Source: Streptomyces sp. SID10853
GTDB lineage: Bacteria; Actinomycetota; Actinomycetes; Streptomycetales; Streptomycetaceae
DNA length: 45,972 nucleotides
Direction: 5' to 3'
Assembly: GCF_010548145.1 (NCBI RefSeq)
Contig: NZ_JAAGLN010000032.1
Coordinates: 1-45,972, forward strand
Made by a program: the position numbers and the translations under genes. Within the stretch, counting starts at the first letter, position 1. The number at the start of each line of letters is the position of its first letter. The notes beneath the pieces are model-generated. The model was not told the origin of the DNA. It made no database searches and worked only from the letters and a program-made list of their open reading frames with translations. Positions 16,806 through 25,255 of the stretch are shown piece by piece.

Positions 16806-18017
16806 ATGCCCGTATGGGACGACCTGGTCGGCCAGGACCGCGTCCAGACGCAGCTCGCCGCCGCCGCCCGTGACGCCGACGCGCTCGTCACCGCCACCAG
16901 CGAGCACAGCTCCACCGACGGCATGTCGAAGTCGACCATGACGCATGCCTGGCTGTTCACGGGACCGCCCGGCTCCGGCCGGTCCACCGCGGCCCGTGCC
17001 TTCGCGGCGGCCCTCCAGTGCGTCAGCCCGGACCGTGCGCTCGGTGGAGTCCCCGGCTGCGGCTTCTGCGAGGGCTGCCACACTGCCCTTGTCGGTACGC
17101 ACGCGGATGTCGAGGTCGTCCGTACGGACCAGCTCTCCATCGGCGTGAAGGAGACACGAGAGCTGGTCCGCCGCGCCCAGCTCTCACCGGCGGTCGGCCG
17201 CTGGCAGGTCATCGTCATGGAGGACGCGGACCGCCTCACCGAGGGCGCGGGGAATGTGCTGCTCAAGGCCGTCGAGGAGCCGGCTCCCCGTACGGTGTGG
17301 CTGCTCTGTGCGCCGTCCCTGGAGGACGTGCTGCCGACCATCCGCTCCCGCTGCCGCAATCTGACCCTCCGCACACCGCCCGTGGAGGCGGTGGCCGAGC
17401 TCCTGGTCGCACGGGACGGCATCGAGCCCCAGGCCGCCATGGACGCGGCGCGTGCGACCCAGGGCCACATCGGCAGGGCGCGCCGCCTGGCCACCGACGA
17501 GCGCGCCCGGGCCAGACGCGCCGCCGTGCTCCGGATGCCGCTGCGCGTCGCGGAGATCGGCGGCTGTCTGAAGTCGGCCCAGGAGCTGATCGACGCCGCG
17601 ACCGAGGACGCCAAGGAGGTCGCTGAGGGGGCCGACACCAAGGAGACCGAAGACCTGAAGGCGGCGCTCGGCGCTTCGGCCGGTGGGCGGATGCCCCGTG
17701 GCACGGCGGGGGCGATGAAAGAGCTGGCCGACCGGCAGAAGCGCCGCTCGACCCGTACGCAGCGCGACACGCTCGACCTCGCGCTCACCGACCTGACCGG
17801 CTTCTACCGGGACGTGCTGGCGCTCCAGCTGCGCTCCAAGGTGGCCGTCGCCAACGAGGACGTCAGGGATTCGCTGGACCGGATCGCGCTGAGTTCGAGC
17901 CCGGAGAGCACCCTGCGCCGGATAGAAGCCATCACGGCCTGCCGCCAGGCTCTCGACCGGAACGTGGCACCGCTGCTGGCGGTCGAGGCGATGACGATGT
18001 CGCTGCGCGCGGGTTGA
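16806..18017 (+). CDS. holB: DNA polymerase III subunit delta'
   Basis: A 403-residue AAA+ clamp-loader subunit that helps load the beta sliding clamp at replication forks. The N-terminal part reads VWDDLVGQDRV; the P-loop is GPPGSGRST with Arg in place of the usual Lys, which fits the non-hydrolysing delta' subunit. The zinc module CxxxxxxxxxxxxxCGFCEGCH near residues 75-98 is present. The sensor/SRC region is LLKAVEEPAPRTVWLLC followed by TIRSRCR. A charged insert of about 60 residues near 265-320 is typical of actinobacteria. Ribosome site GAGGGGGGCG precedes ATG 16806. Transcription is probably independent of tmk because of the terminator between them. Confidence 0.95.
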   Translation: MPVWDDLVGQDRVQTQLAAAARDADALVTATSEHSSTDGMSKSTMTHAWLFTGPPGSGRSTAARAFAAALQCVSPDRALGGVPGCGFCEGCHTALVGTHADVEVVRTDQLSIGVKETRELVRRAQLSPAVGRWQVIVMEDADRLTEGAGNVLLKAVEEPAPRTVWLLCAPSLEDVLPTIRSRCRNLTLRTPPVEAVAELLVARDGIEPQAAMDAARATQGHIGRARRLATDERARARRAAVLRMPLRVAEIGGCLKSAQELIDAATEDAKEVAEGADTKETEDLKAALGASAGGRMPRGTAGAMKELADRQKRRSTRTQRDTLDLALTDLTGFYRDVLALQLRSKVAVANEDVRDSLDRIALSSSPESTLRRIEAITACRQALDRNVAPLLAVEAMTMSLRAG

Positions 18018-18066
18018 CGGCTCACTCGTACGGGCCGCAAAAGAGGGCCTTCGGCCAGGGCCGGAC

Positions 18067-18078
18067 TACGCTCCGGGA
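18067..18078 (+). promoter_or_regulatory. Leaderless-type -10 element of the hydrolase gene
   Basis: TACGCT (18067-18072) ends six bases before ATG 18079, which has no ribosome site. The gap after holB is only 61 bp. Confidence 0.5.
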
Positions 18079-19644
18079 ATGGACTTCAGGCGTCTGCTCT
18101 CCTCTCCGGTCACCGTGCTGGCCCTGGCCGGTCTGCTTGTTTCGGGCTGTTCGTCGGGTGGCTCGGCCCCCGCTTCGCAGTCCGGCGCTTCGGCGACCGG
18201 CGCAAGCACGGCCGGGGCCGCGACGTCCGCTCCGGCCGCTGACCTGGCCACGTACTACGGCCAGAAACTGTCGTGGCGCTCCTGCGGCGCCCCCGGGTTC
18301 CAGTGCTCCACGATGAAGGTGCCGCTCGACTACGCGAAGCCGTCGGACGGCGACATCAAGCTCGCCGTCTCCCGCAAGAAGGCCACCGGCCCCGGAAAGC
18401 GGATCGGCTCCCTGCTGGTCAACCCGGGTGGCCCCGGGGGCTCGGCGATCGACTACCTCCAGCAGTACGCGGGAATCGGCTACCCCGCTGCGGTCCGCGC
18501 CCGCTACGACATGGTGGCCGTCGACCCGCGCGGGGTGGCACGCAGCCAGCCGGTCGAATGCCTCACGGGCAAGCAGATGGACGCGTACACGGAGGTCGAC
18601 CAGACCCCGGACAACGCGGGGGAGACCAAGAAGCTCACCACATCGCTCAAGGAATTCGCGCAGGGCTGCGAGAAGCACTCGGCCAAGATCCTTCCGCATG
18701 TCTCCACGGTCGACGCCGCCCGTGACATGGACATCCTGCGCGGAATCCTCGGGGACAAGAAGCTGAACTACGTGGGCGCCTCGTACGGCACGTTCCTCGG
18801 CGCGACGTACGCGGGACTCTTCCCGGCCCGGGTGGGCCGCCTGGTCCTGGACGGCGCGATGGATCCGTCGCTGACGTCGCTGCAGATGAACCGCGACCAG
18901 ACCGCGGGCTTCGAGACCGCGTTCAAGTCCTTCGCCGCCGACTGCATCAAACACAAGGACTGCCCGCTCGGCACCACATCCGTGGCCGACGCCTCACACC
19001 GCCTGGAGGCGTTCTTCTCCCGGCTGGACGCCAAGCCGATCCCGACCGGCCAGAGCCGCAAACTGGGCGAGTCGCTCGCCACGACCGGGGTGATCTCGGC
19101 GATGTACGACGAGGGCTCCTGGCCCCAGCTGCGCACCGCACTCACCCATGCGATGGCCGGAAACGGTGCGGCTCTGCTCGCCCTGTCCGACTCGTACTAC
19201 GAGCGTGACAGCAAGGGCAAGTACGCGAACCTGATGTACGCCAACGCCGCGGTGAACTGCCTGGACCTGCCCCCGGCCTTCAAGAGCCCCGCAGCCGTCA
19301 CCAAGGCCCTGCCGTCCTTCGAGAAGGCGTCCCCGGTCTTCGGCAAGGGCTTCGCCTGGGCGGCCCTGAACTGCTCCTACTGGCCGCTGCACGCCACCGG
19401 CACCGCTCACCGCATCACGGCGAAGGGCGCGGCCCCGATCGTGGTGGTCGGCACGATCCGCGACCCGGCGACCCCGTACAAGTGGGCGAAGTCCCTGGCG
19501 GCCCAGCTGTCCTCCGGCACGCTGCTGACCTACGACGGCGACGGCCACACCGCGTACGGCCGCGGCAGCGACTGCATCGACACGGCGATCAACAAGTACC
19601 TCCTGGACGGCACCCCGCCGAAGAACGGCAAGAAGTGCTCCTGA
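18079..19644 (+). CDS. Secreted lipoprotein alpha/beta hydrolase (tripeptidyl-aminopeptidase/SlpD-SlpE type)
   Basis: The 521-residue precursor has a lipoprotein signal peptide with LVSGC (Cys24), then a Ser/Ala/Thr-rich linker to about residue 55. The catalytic domain is of the alpha/beta-hydrolase type: oxyanion motif NPGGPGGSA, nucleophile Ser in GASYGTFLGATYA, Asp in GTIRDPATPY, and His in GDGHTAYGRGSDC close to the C-terminus. A TAP-like C-terminal domain holds the last two. Conserved Cys pairs such as SCGAPGFQC point to export and disulfides. Family members remove tripeptides from the N-termini of extracellular proteins or act as mycelium-bound proteinases; the exact substrate is unknown. 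It is the last protein gene before the tRNA. Confidence 0.9.
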   Translation: MDFRRLLSSPVTVLALAGLLVSGCSSGGSAPASQSGASATGASTAGAATSAPAADLATYYGQKLSWRSCGAPGFQCSTMKVPLDYAKPSDGDIKLAVSRKKATGPGKRIGSLLVNPGGPGGSAIDYLQQYAGIGYPAAVRARYDMVAVDPRGVARSQPVECLTGKQMDAYTEVDQTPDNAGETKKLTTSLKEFAQGCEKHSAKILPHVSTVDAARDMDILRGILGDKKLNYVGASYGTFLGATYAGLFPARVGRLVLDGAMDPSLTSLQMNRDQTAGFETAFKSFAADCIKHKDCPLGTTSVADASHRLEAFFSRLDAKPIPTGQSRKLGESLATTGVISAMYDEGSWPQLRTALTHAMAGNGAALLALSDSYYERDSKGKYANLMYANAAVNCLDLPPAFKSPAAVTKALPSFEKASPVFGKGFAWAALNCSYWPLHATGTAHRITAKGAAPIVVVGTIRDPATPYKWAKSLAAQLSSGTLLTYDGDGHTAYGRGSDCIDTAINKYLLDGTPPKNGKKCS

Positions 19645-19741
19645 CCTGCACGGAGAGGACCGGCCGGGGGGTGTCGGGAGCACCCTCGGAAACTGTGTAG
19701 ACTTGGCGTCGCTGCTGACCGCACCATGGTCAGGACGGCGT

Positions 19742-19815
19742 GCCGCCTTAGCTCAGTTGGCCAGAGCAACGCACTCGTAATGCGTAGGTCTCGGGTTCGA
19801 ATCCCGAAGGCGGCC
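19742..19815 (+). tRNA. tRNA-Thr (anticodon CGT)
   Basis: The acceptor arms are GCCGCCT (19742-19748) and AGGCGGC (19808-19814), with discriminator C. The D arm is GCTC...GAGC. The anticodon stem ACGCA/TGCGT encloses CTCGTAA, so the anticodon is CGT and it reads ACG. The T arm is TCGGG-TTCGAAT-CCCGA. CCA is not encoded. It sits exactly at the boundary between core genes and the biosynthetic island. Confidence 0.95.
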
Positions 19816-19819
19816 CTGT

Positions 19820-19864
19820 AAAAGCCCCAGGACTCACTCGCCGTGACCTGGGGCTTTTGCTTTT
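19820..19864 (+). terminator. Terminator of the tRNA-Thr gene
   Basis: AAAAGCCCCAGG (19820-19831) pairs perfectly with CCTGGGGCTTTT (19847-19858), and TTTT follows after GC. The 70 bp between it and the next stop codon is CCCCGCC-type low complexity without a gene. Confidence 0.9.
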
Positions 19865-19935
19865 CCCCGGCCCGCCCCGCCCCGCCTCTTGCCCCGCCGG
19901 CCCCGCCTACCCTGCCCCCGCCCCGCCCGCAGCGG

Positions 19936-20886
19936 CTACGCGGGCACTGTCGCCGGCGCTGTGAACTTGCGTGCCGGGACCTCCGGCAGTGTCCTGCGGG
20001 CCAGGCTCGCAAGGGTGCCGCCGGGGCCGATGTCGAGGAAGTCGGTGCAGCCCAGTTCCTCGTGGAGTGTCCTCAGCGATTCCACCCAGCGCACTCTGCC
20101 GACCAGCTGGCGGCCGCTCAGCTCCTGCCACTGGCTGCCGCCGTAGTGCGCGCGGGCGTCGACGTTCGCGACCACGGGCAGGACGCCGGCCGCGAAGTGC
20201 GTCATTCCGAGAGCCCGGCGCAGGGCCGCGCTCGCCGGTTCCATGTAGGGGCTGTGGCAGGCGGCCGAGACGGGGAGCGCGCTGCAGCGCAGGCCGGATG
20301 CGGTGGCGCGGGACGCGGCCGCGTCGATGGCCGTACGGCTGCCCGCGATCACCGTCTGCTGAGGGCTGTTGTGGTTGGCCACCCACAGGTCGGCGTCCTC
20401 CTGCTGGAGCGAGGTGACCAGGTCCGTGACAGCGTCGATGCCGCCGCCCATCACCGCGGCCATCGCCCCGTTCCGCTGCCGGGCGGCCCTGGCCATGGCC
20501 CGGCCCCGCTCGCCCACCAGCCAGGCGCCGTCGGCCACGGAGAGCACGCCGGCCGCGACCAGCGCCGTGTACTCGCCGAGGCTGTGACCGGCCACCGCCC
20601 CCACCCGCGCGTCGGACTCCCGCCTCCGGAACTCCGACCAGGCGAGCAGGGAGGCCGTGAACACGGATATCTGCGCGTGATCGGTACGGGACAGGGCGTC
20701 CTGGCCGGCGGTGAGGAGCAGCTCCGCGACATCGAAGCCGGAGGCCCGCGAGACGGACTCGACAAGTTCCCAGGACTCGGTCGATCGCCAGGGCTCGCCC
20801 ATCCCCGGTCGCTGAACGCCCTGTCCAGGAAAGAGAACGGCGTATCGGGGCGAGGTTCCGGACGGCTCGTGAAAGTGAGTGGTCAC
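19936..20886 (-). CDS. Discrete malonyl-CoA:ACP acyltransferase (FabD-like AT)
   Basis: The 316-residue acyltransferase has FPGQGVQRPGMG near residue 20, the nucleophilic Ser102 in GHSLGEYTALVAAG, Arg128 in ERGRAM (the position that binds the malonyl carboxylate in FabD) and the catalytic His211 in SAACHSPYM. A C-terminal 'FLDIGPGGTL' motif is also typical. It would load malonyl (or a related extender) from CoA onto the cluster's ACP. GTG 20886 was chosen over ATG 20937 because GGAAGGAA lies five bases before it. It is transcribed away from the carboxylase gene, from a shared 182-bp intergenic region. A cluster-borne AT beside a carboxylase indicates a dedicated extender-unit supply. Confidence 0.88.
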   Translation of the reverse strand: MTTHFHEPSGTSPRYAVLFPGQGVQRPGMGEPWRSTESWELVESVSRASGFDVAELLLTAGQDALSRTDHAQISVFTASLLAWSEFRRRESDARVGAVAGHSLGEYTALVAAGVLSVADGAWLVGERGRAMARAARQRNGAMAAVMGGGIDAVTDLVTSLQQEDADLWVANHNSPQQTVIAGSRTAIDAAASRATASGLRCSALPVSAACHSPYMEPASAALRRALGMTHFAAGVLPVVANVDARAHYGGSQWQELSGRQLVGRVRWVESLRTLHEELGCTDFLDIGPGGTLASLARRTLPEVPARKFTAPATVPA

Positions 20887-20959
20887 GGTTATTCCTTCCG
20901 TTGCTGCGGCGGTGGTCCGCCGGTCAGGAAGGATCATCCGGGGCCACCGCTCAAGCCAT

Positions 20960-20981
20960 GGAAAAGAAATCCGGCTTTTCC
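20960..20981. promoter_or_regulatory. Inverted repeat in the AT/carboxylase divergent promoter region
   Basis: GGAAAAG (20960-20966) and CTTTTCC (20975-20981) flank eight bases. They lie midway between two divergent starts in an otherwise GC-rich region, as expected for an operator. The binding protein is unknown. Confidence 0.4.
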
Positions 20982-21068
20982 CCGCCTTGAGTGGGGCATT
21001 GCCGCCCGCCCCCGACCCTTCTTGTCGGACGGCGCCATTCAGGTGCCCGTTGGATGGGAGGACAGGGC

Positions 21069-22703
21069 ATGACCACCGTCGTCGATAAACCCGTCACGGA
21101 AATACCGCTCGTCTCCGGGGAGCCGGGGCCGGAGCCGGAGCCGGAACGACCTGCCGGCGGTTACGCGCGGGTGGAGGAGCTGCGTCGGCTGCGCGCCGAG
21201 GTCCACGCGGGACCAGGGGCGCGGGCGACCCAGGCGCAGCACGACCGGGGCAAGCTCACCGCGCGGGAACGCATCGAACTACTCCTGGACGAGGGCTCGT
21301 TCACGGAACTGGAGCGGTTGCGCAGGCACCGCGCCACCGGTTTCGGTCTGGAGGCGCGCAGGCCGCACACGGACGGTGTGATCACCGGCTGGGGCACGGT
21401 CGAGGGCCGGCAGGTCTTCGTCTACGCGCATGACTTCCGTATCTTCGGCGGGGCGCTCGGTGAGTCGCACGCCGCGAAGATCCACAAACTGATGGACCTG
21501 GCCGAGTCCTCGGGCGCGCCGCTGGTCAGCCTCTGCGACGGCGCGGGCGCCCGTATCCAGGAAGGGGTCACGGCTCTCGCCGGCTACGGGGGCATCTTCA
21601 GCCGCAACGCTCTCTCATCGGGTGTGATCCCGCAGATCAGCGTGATCCTCGGGCCGTGCGCGGGCGGCGCCGCCTACTCCCCGGCGCTGACCGACTTCAC
21701 GTTCATGGTGCGGGGCGTGGCGCAGATGTTCATCACGGGCCCGGACGTCGTGCAGGCGGTCACCGGGGAGCGCGTGAGCATGGACGAGCTGGGCGGCGCC
21801 GACGTGCACGCGTCCGTGTCAGGTGTCTCGGCGTTCGCGTACGACGACGAGGTGAGCTGCCTGGAGGACGTGCGCTACCTGCTGTCGTTCCTGCCGTCGA
21901 ACAACCGTCAGGCGCCTCCCGCCGTGGCCGGCGACGATCCGCCGGACCGGCGCACCGACCGGCTCACCGCCCTCGTGCCAGCCGACCCCTCGCAGGGTTA
22001 CGACGTCCGGGCCGTCATCGAGGAGATCGTCGACGACGGCGAGTTCTTCGAGGTGCAGCCCGACTTCGCGCACAACGTGGTGTGCGCGCTGACCCGGATC
22101 GACGGGCATGTCGTCGGCGTCGTCGCCAACCAGCCCATCGCCTGCGCCGGCGTCCTGGACATCAAGGCCAGCGAGAAGGCAGCCCGGTTCGTCTCACTGT
22201 GCGACGCCTTCAACATCCCGCTGGTGACCATGCTCGACGTCCCCGGCTTCCTGCCGGGCGTGGACCAGGAGCACAGCGGCATCATCCGGCACGGCGCGAA
22301 GCTGCTGTACGCGTACTGCAACGCCACGGTCCCCCGTATCCAGCTGATCATGCGCAAGGCGTACGGCGGTGCGTACATCGTGATGGACTCGCGCTCCGTC
22401 GGAGCCGACCTCTCCTTCGCCTGGCCCACCAACGAGGTGGCGGTCATGGGCGCCGAGGGCGCCGCCAACGTCATCTTCCGCCGCCGGATAGCCGCCGCCG
22501 ACGACCCCGAGGCCATGCGCGAGCAGATGGTCAAGGAGTACAAGGACGAGCTGATGCACCCGTACTACGCGGCCGAACGCGGGCTCGTCGACGATGTCAT
22601 CGAGCCGGGCGAGACCCGGGCCGTGCTCGCCAGGTCGCTGGCCATGCTGCGCACCAAGCACCGCACACTGCCGCAGCGCAAGCACGGGATCACCCCGCTG
22701 TGA
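21069..22703 (+). CDS. Acyl-CoA carboxylase beta (carboxyltransferase) subunit, AccB-type
   Basis: This 544-residue carboxyltransferase of the PccB/AccB family has both crotonase-fold halves. The N-half contains FGGALGESHAAKI and GAGARIQEGV; the C-half contains QPIACAGVLDIKASEKAARF and MLDVPGFLPG. It carboxylates acetyl- or propionyl-CoA using biotin from a separate alpha subunit. At the specificity position equivalent to Asp422 of S. coelicolor PccB this protein has Ile437 (GGAYIVMDSRS). This matches AccB, which accepts acetyl-CoA as well as propionyl-CoA, so malonyl-CoA supply is likely. No alpha subunit is in the window; a housekeeping one must serve. ATG 21069 has GGGAGGAC upstream. The stop overlaps the epsilon gene as GTGA. 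Confidence 0.93.
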   Translation: MTTVVDKPVTEIPLVSGEPGPEPEPERPAGGYARVEELRRLRAEVHAGPGARATQAQHDRGKLTARERIELLLDEGSFTELERLRRHRATGFGLEARRPHTDGVITGWGTVEGRQVFVYAHDFRIFGGALGESHAAKIHKLMDLAESSGAPLVSLCDGAGARIQEGVTALAGYGGIFSRNALSSGVIPQISVILGPCAGGAAYSPALTDFTFMVRGVAQMFITGPDVVQAVTGERVSMDELGGADVHASVSGVSAFAYDDEVSCLEDVRYLLSFLPSNNRQAPPAVAGDDPPDRRTDRLTALVPADPSQGYDVRAVIEEIVDDGEFFEVQPDFAHNVVCALTRIDGHVVGVVANQPIACAGVLDIKASEKAARFVSLCDAFNIPLVTMLDVPGFLPGVDQEHSGIIRHGAKLLYAYCNATVPRIQLIMRKAYGGAYIVMDSRSVGADLSFAWPTNEVAVMGAEGAANVIFRRRIAAADDPEAMREQMVKEYKDELMHPYYAAERGLVDDVIEPGETRAVLARSLAMLRTKHRTLPQRKHGITPL

Positions 22704-22918
22704 GCGCCGCGACGGCACCCGACGTCCTGCGGGAGGCCGCCTTCCGTGTGGTGCGCGGCAACCCGACCCCCGACGAACTCGCCGCGCTCGTCGCGGTCCT
22801 GACCGCCACCTTGCAGGCCCGCGCCGCTGTCTGCGACGACGCCCCGGTTGCGCCCGCGCGCGTGGAGTGGGACCGGCCCGCCGGCGCCTACTGCAGCCCC
22901 CTCGCCTGGGCGGTCTGA
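22700..22918 (+). CDS. Acyl-CoA carboxylase epsilon subunit
   Basis: The 72-residue protein contains the epsilon signature FRVVRGNPTPDELAALVAVLTA (residues about 12-33) followed by a short C-terminal segment with a WDRP motif. Epsilon subunits bridge the alpha and beta subunits in streptomycete acyl-CoA carboxylases and raise activity. The GTG start overlaps the beta-subunit stop by four bases (GTGA), which indicates translational coupling and equal stoichiometry. The gene is absent from simple ORF lists under its true start because the frame is open far upstream. Confidence 0.88.
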   Translation: MSAATAPDVLREAAFRVVRGNPTPDELAALVAVLTATLQARAAVCDDAPVAPARVEWDRPAGAYCSPLAWAV

Positions 22919-22947
22919 GCCCGCCTCACCGTTCTTGAGGCCGCCTT

Positions 22948-23019
22948 TAGTGAACGCTTTGTGTCCCCCATCGACAATGTAATCAAGCGAGTGCAGGGAA
23001 AAGGAAATTCCGAATTTCC
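22948..23019 (+). promoter_or_regulatory. Candidate operator pair upstream of the first AfsA-like gene
   Basis: Two elements sit in the 133-bp gap. TAGTGAACGCTTTGTGT (22948-22964) agrees at 12 of 17 positions with the palindrome upstream of the transposase-like gene. GGAAATTC-C-GAATTTCC (23003-23019) is a perfect 17-bp palindrome ending 33 bp before the ATG. Confidence 0.5.
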
Positions 23020-23051
23020 GGCTCCCTTGGTGCCGCATCAGGAGGACTGAT

Positions 23052-24101
23052 ATGAACCCCGAGGAAAAGAAGACCTGCCAGCCGGGCGCCGCGAATCTCG
23101 AATTCATGCGCACGGTGGACCGCTCCCTGCTCCACCGCTGGGCGCTCTCCGAGGTATTCCTGACGGACAGCAGGCAGACCGGTGAGGGTAATTACCTCTC
23201 GGCCGCCCAGCTCCCCCCGTCCCACGCCTACTACACCGAGCACACCTCGCGGCTCGGCGCCCCCGACCCGATGCTCCTCTTGGAGTGCTGCCGGCAGGCC
23301 GAGACCTATGGCGGCCACGAGTTCGCCGGAGTCTCGCGCAAGAGCAAGTTCCTGCTGCGGTCCTGGTCGATGGAGCTGCCCGGTCTCCTCACCCTTCCCG
23401 AGGAGGCGGAACCGGGCGAGCTGCGGATCTCGGTGCGCACCAGCAACCGGCGCGGCACTCCGGGCGATGTGCGCAGGCTGACCTTCGGCATCGACATGAA
23501 GCTGGCCAAGCGCTGCCTCGGCTTCGTCAGCATGGATGTCGGCTACATACCCGCCGAGGTGTACGACGAGGTGCGCGTCCGGGGCCGCGGCCGGCCCCTT
23601 GTGCCCTTCAAGGACATCCCGCGCGACAACGCCCATGTGTCCCCGCACCTCGTCGGCCGCAACTCCCCGTCGAACGTGGTGCTCTCCTCAGCGACCGTCG
23701 GCACCGACAGCGCGTACGCCACCGTGCGTATCCCGCTCGACAACCGCAGCATGTTCGACCACGGCCAGGACCACGTGCCGGGCATGGTCCTCATGGAGGC
23801 CGCCCGCCAGCTGTGCCTGCTCGGCGGCTCCGACCTGTGGGGCACTTCGGTGAACCGGACGACGGTCGCCGGCTTCGACTTCTCCTTCATGCGCTACGCC
23901 GAACTCGACGCGCCGACCACCGTCCACATCCGCAAGACGGAGCCGTACGCCCATGAGGACAACCTCAGCCTGATGCTGCCCAACCTGCGGACCTTCTACA
24001 TCGACTTCGAGCAGGACGGCGACGTCATCGCCTCCGGCCGGATGCACACCACGACGTCGGCCGCGGTGACCGCGCTTCCCGAAGGGGAGGAGTGCCTGTG
24101 A
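23052..24101 (+). CDS. AfsA-family protein (butenolide/butyrolactone synthase type), copy 1
   Basis: The 349-residue protein has two AfsA repeats, each a hot-dog fold. The first spans about residues 55-200 and includes LLLECCRQAETYGGHEF; the second spans about 205-340 and includes DHVPGMVLMEAARQ. The second repeat keeps the Glu and Arg of the EAAR motif that were shown to matter in S. coelicolor ScbA. AfsA/ScbA condenses a beta-ketoacyl-ACP with dihydroxyacetone phosphate; MmyD of the methylenomycin pathway uses the same chemistry to make a butenolide intermediate. Here the gene is embedded among KS, ACP and carboxylase genes rather than beside a receptor, so it is more likely the pathway enzyme. 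Ribosome site AGGAGG (23040-23045). Overlaps the next gene. Confidence 0.88.
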   Translation: MNPEEKKTCQPGAANLEFMRTVDRSLLHRWALSEVFLTDSRQTGEGNYLSAAQLPPSHAYYTEHTSRLGAPDPMLLLECCRQAETYGGHEFAGVSRKSKFLLRSWSMELPGLLTLPEEAEPGELRISVRTSNRRGTPGDVRRLTFGIDMKLAKRCLGFVSMDVGYIPAEVYDEVRVRGRGRPLVPFKDIPRDNAHVSPHLVGRNSPSNVVLSSATVGTDSAYATVRIPLDNRSMFDHGQDHVPGMVLMEAARQLCLLGGSDLWGTSVNRTTVAGFDFSFMRYAELDAPTTVHIRKTEPYAHEDNLSLMLPNLRTFYIDFEQDGDVIASGRMHTTTSAAVTALPEGEECL

Positions 24102-25144
24102 CCACCGGCCGGCTGTGGCTGTCGGCGGCCCAGTGGCTGCCGCCCGCCGCGCAGAAGACGGTGGACGCTCTCGCCGACGGCCGGGTGACGGCCGAGGAGG
24201 CCGACGCGATGGGGTACGAGCAACTGCCCGTGTCCCCCGGCGATTCGGCTCCCCAGATGGCGGTGCGCGCAGCCCACCGGGCACTGTCACGGGCCGGTGT
24301 CCGGGCCCAGGACCTCACTGCCACCCTGCACGCCTGGACCTACTACCAGGGCCACGACTTCTGGTCGCCCGCGCACTACGTGGCCGCTGAGACCGGCGCC
24401 CACCACGCCGTGCCCACGGGCATCCAGCAGATGTGCAACGGCGCGGCGGCCGCCCTGCAGAGCGCGGTGCACCACATCGCGGCCGGCGACGGCACCGCAC
24501 GGGTCCTCGTGACGACCGGGGACCGCTTCGCCCGGCCGGGCTTCGACCGCTGGGGCGGGGACTACGGCGTCTGGTACGGGGACGGCGCCACCGCCGCCGT
24601 CCTGGCACGGGCCGCCACCGCCGACGCCGTGCCGCAGGGCGCACTCACCCTGCGCGCCCTGCAGACCAGGGCCGCGCCCGCATTCGAGTCCGCCCACCGC
24701 GACCTCGGCCTCTTCCACCCGGCGCCGCACACGAGCAGCGCGACCGTGGATGTGCGGCGCACCAAGAAGGCGTTCCTCGCCGCGCACGGCAAACCGGAGT
24801 TCCTGAACCGACTGCGGCAGGAGACGAGCGAGGTCCTCGCCGCCGCGCTGCGGGAGGCGGGCATCGGCCGAGACGGCCGGGGGCTGCACAGGGTGCTGCT
24901 GCCCAGGCTGGGCCGGGCGACCGCCCGCGACGTGTACGGGCCCGCCGTCGCTGAGGTCACCGACGCACCCCTCATCGACCTCGGCGACCGTACGGGGCAC
25001 CTGGGCGCCGGAGACCTCATCTCCAACCTGACCGCGCTGTCCGACGACACGAGCCCGCACCGCCTCGAACGCGGCCAGAGCGCCGCCGTGCTGAGCGCGG
25101 GCGCCGGGTTCACCTGGAGCGCCGTCGTCGTACACCGCCCCTGA
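24098..25144 (+). CDS. KSIII-like acyltransferase (degenerate FabH family)
   Basis: The 348-residue thiolase-fold protein belongs to the ketoacyl-ACP synthase III superfamily. The acyl-accepting Cys113 is kept in [14 protein letters not shown]. The FabH His motif (AHQAN) is replaced by LLPRLGR and the FabH Asn motif (GNTxAAS) by RTGHLGAGD, as in KSIII-like proteins that transfer acyl groups without decarboxylative condensation (the CerJ/DpsC-like group). It could prime the ACP with a starter or transfer an acyl chain to oxygen. GTG 24098 overlaps the AfsA-like stop (GTGA) and has GGGGAGGAG just before it; a GTG two codons upstream is also possible. Confidence 0.82.
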   Translation: MTTGRLWLSAAQWLPPAAQKTVDALADGRVTAEEADAMGYEQLPVSPGDSAPQMAVRAAHRALSRAGVRAQDLTATLHAWTYYQGHDFWSPAHYVAAETGAHHAVPTGIQQMCNGAAAALQSAVHHIAAGDGTARVLVTTGDRFARPGFDRWGGDYGVWYGDGATAAVLARAATADAVPQGALTLRALQTRAAPAFESAHRDLGLFHPAPHTSSATVDVRRTKKAFLAAHGKPEFLNRLRQETSEVLAAALREAGIGRDGRGLHRVLLPRLGRATARDVYGPAVAEVTDAPLIDLGDRTGHLGAGDLISNLTALSDDTSPHRLERGQSAAVLSAGAGFTWSAVVVHRP

Positions 25145-25212
25145 CCCACGCACCGCCCCTGACCCACGCACCGCCCCTGACCCACGCACCGCCCCCGACC
25201 CACGCACCGCCC
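25141..25212 (+). repeat. 18-bp tandem repeat, four copies
   Basis: CTGACCCACGCACCGCCC is repeated exactly at 25141-25158, 25159-25176 and 25177-25194, then with one change at 25195-25212. The first unit contains the stop codon of the KSIII-like gene, and later units repeat TGA in the same frame. The array occupies most of the gap before the monooxygenase gene. Confidence 0.93.
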
Positions 25213-25255
25213 CCGATCTCCACACCACACCGATTCGACGAAAGGCACACCTGTC

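Noticed and set aside
13914..17102. A 1062-codon open frame antisense to tmk and holB
   Set aside because: It spans two well-supported genes and their terminator, and its sequence is low-complexity Arg/Gly/Leu with no domain.
25141..25212. CRISPR-like repeat array
   Set aside because: Units are contiguous with no spacers, only 18 bp long, and no cas genes are present. The same applies to the 19-bp array at 9444-9538 and the 15-bp array at 43476-43520.
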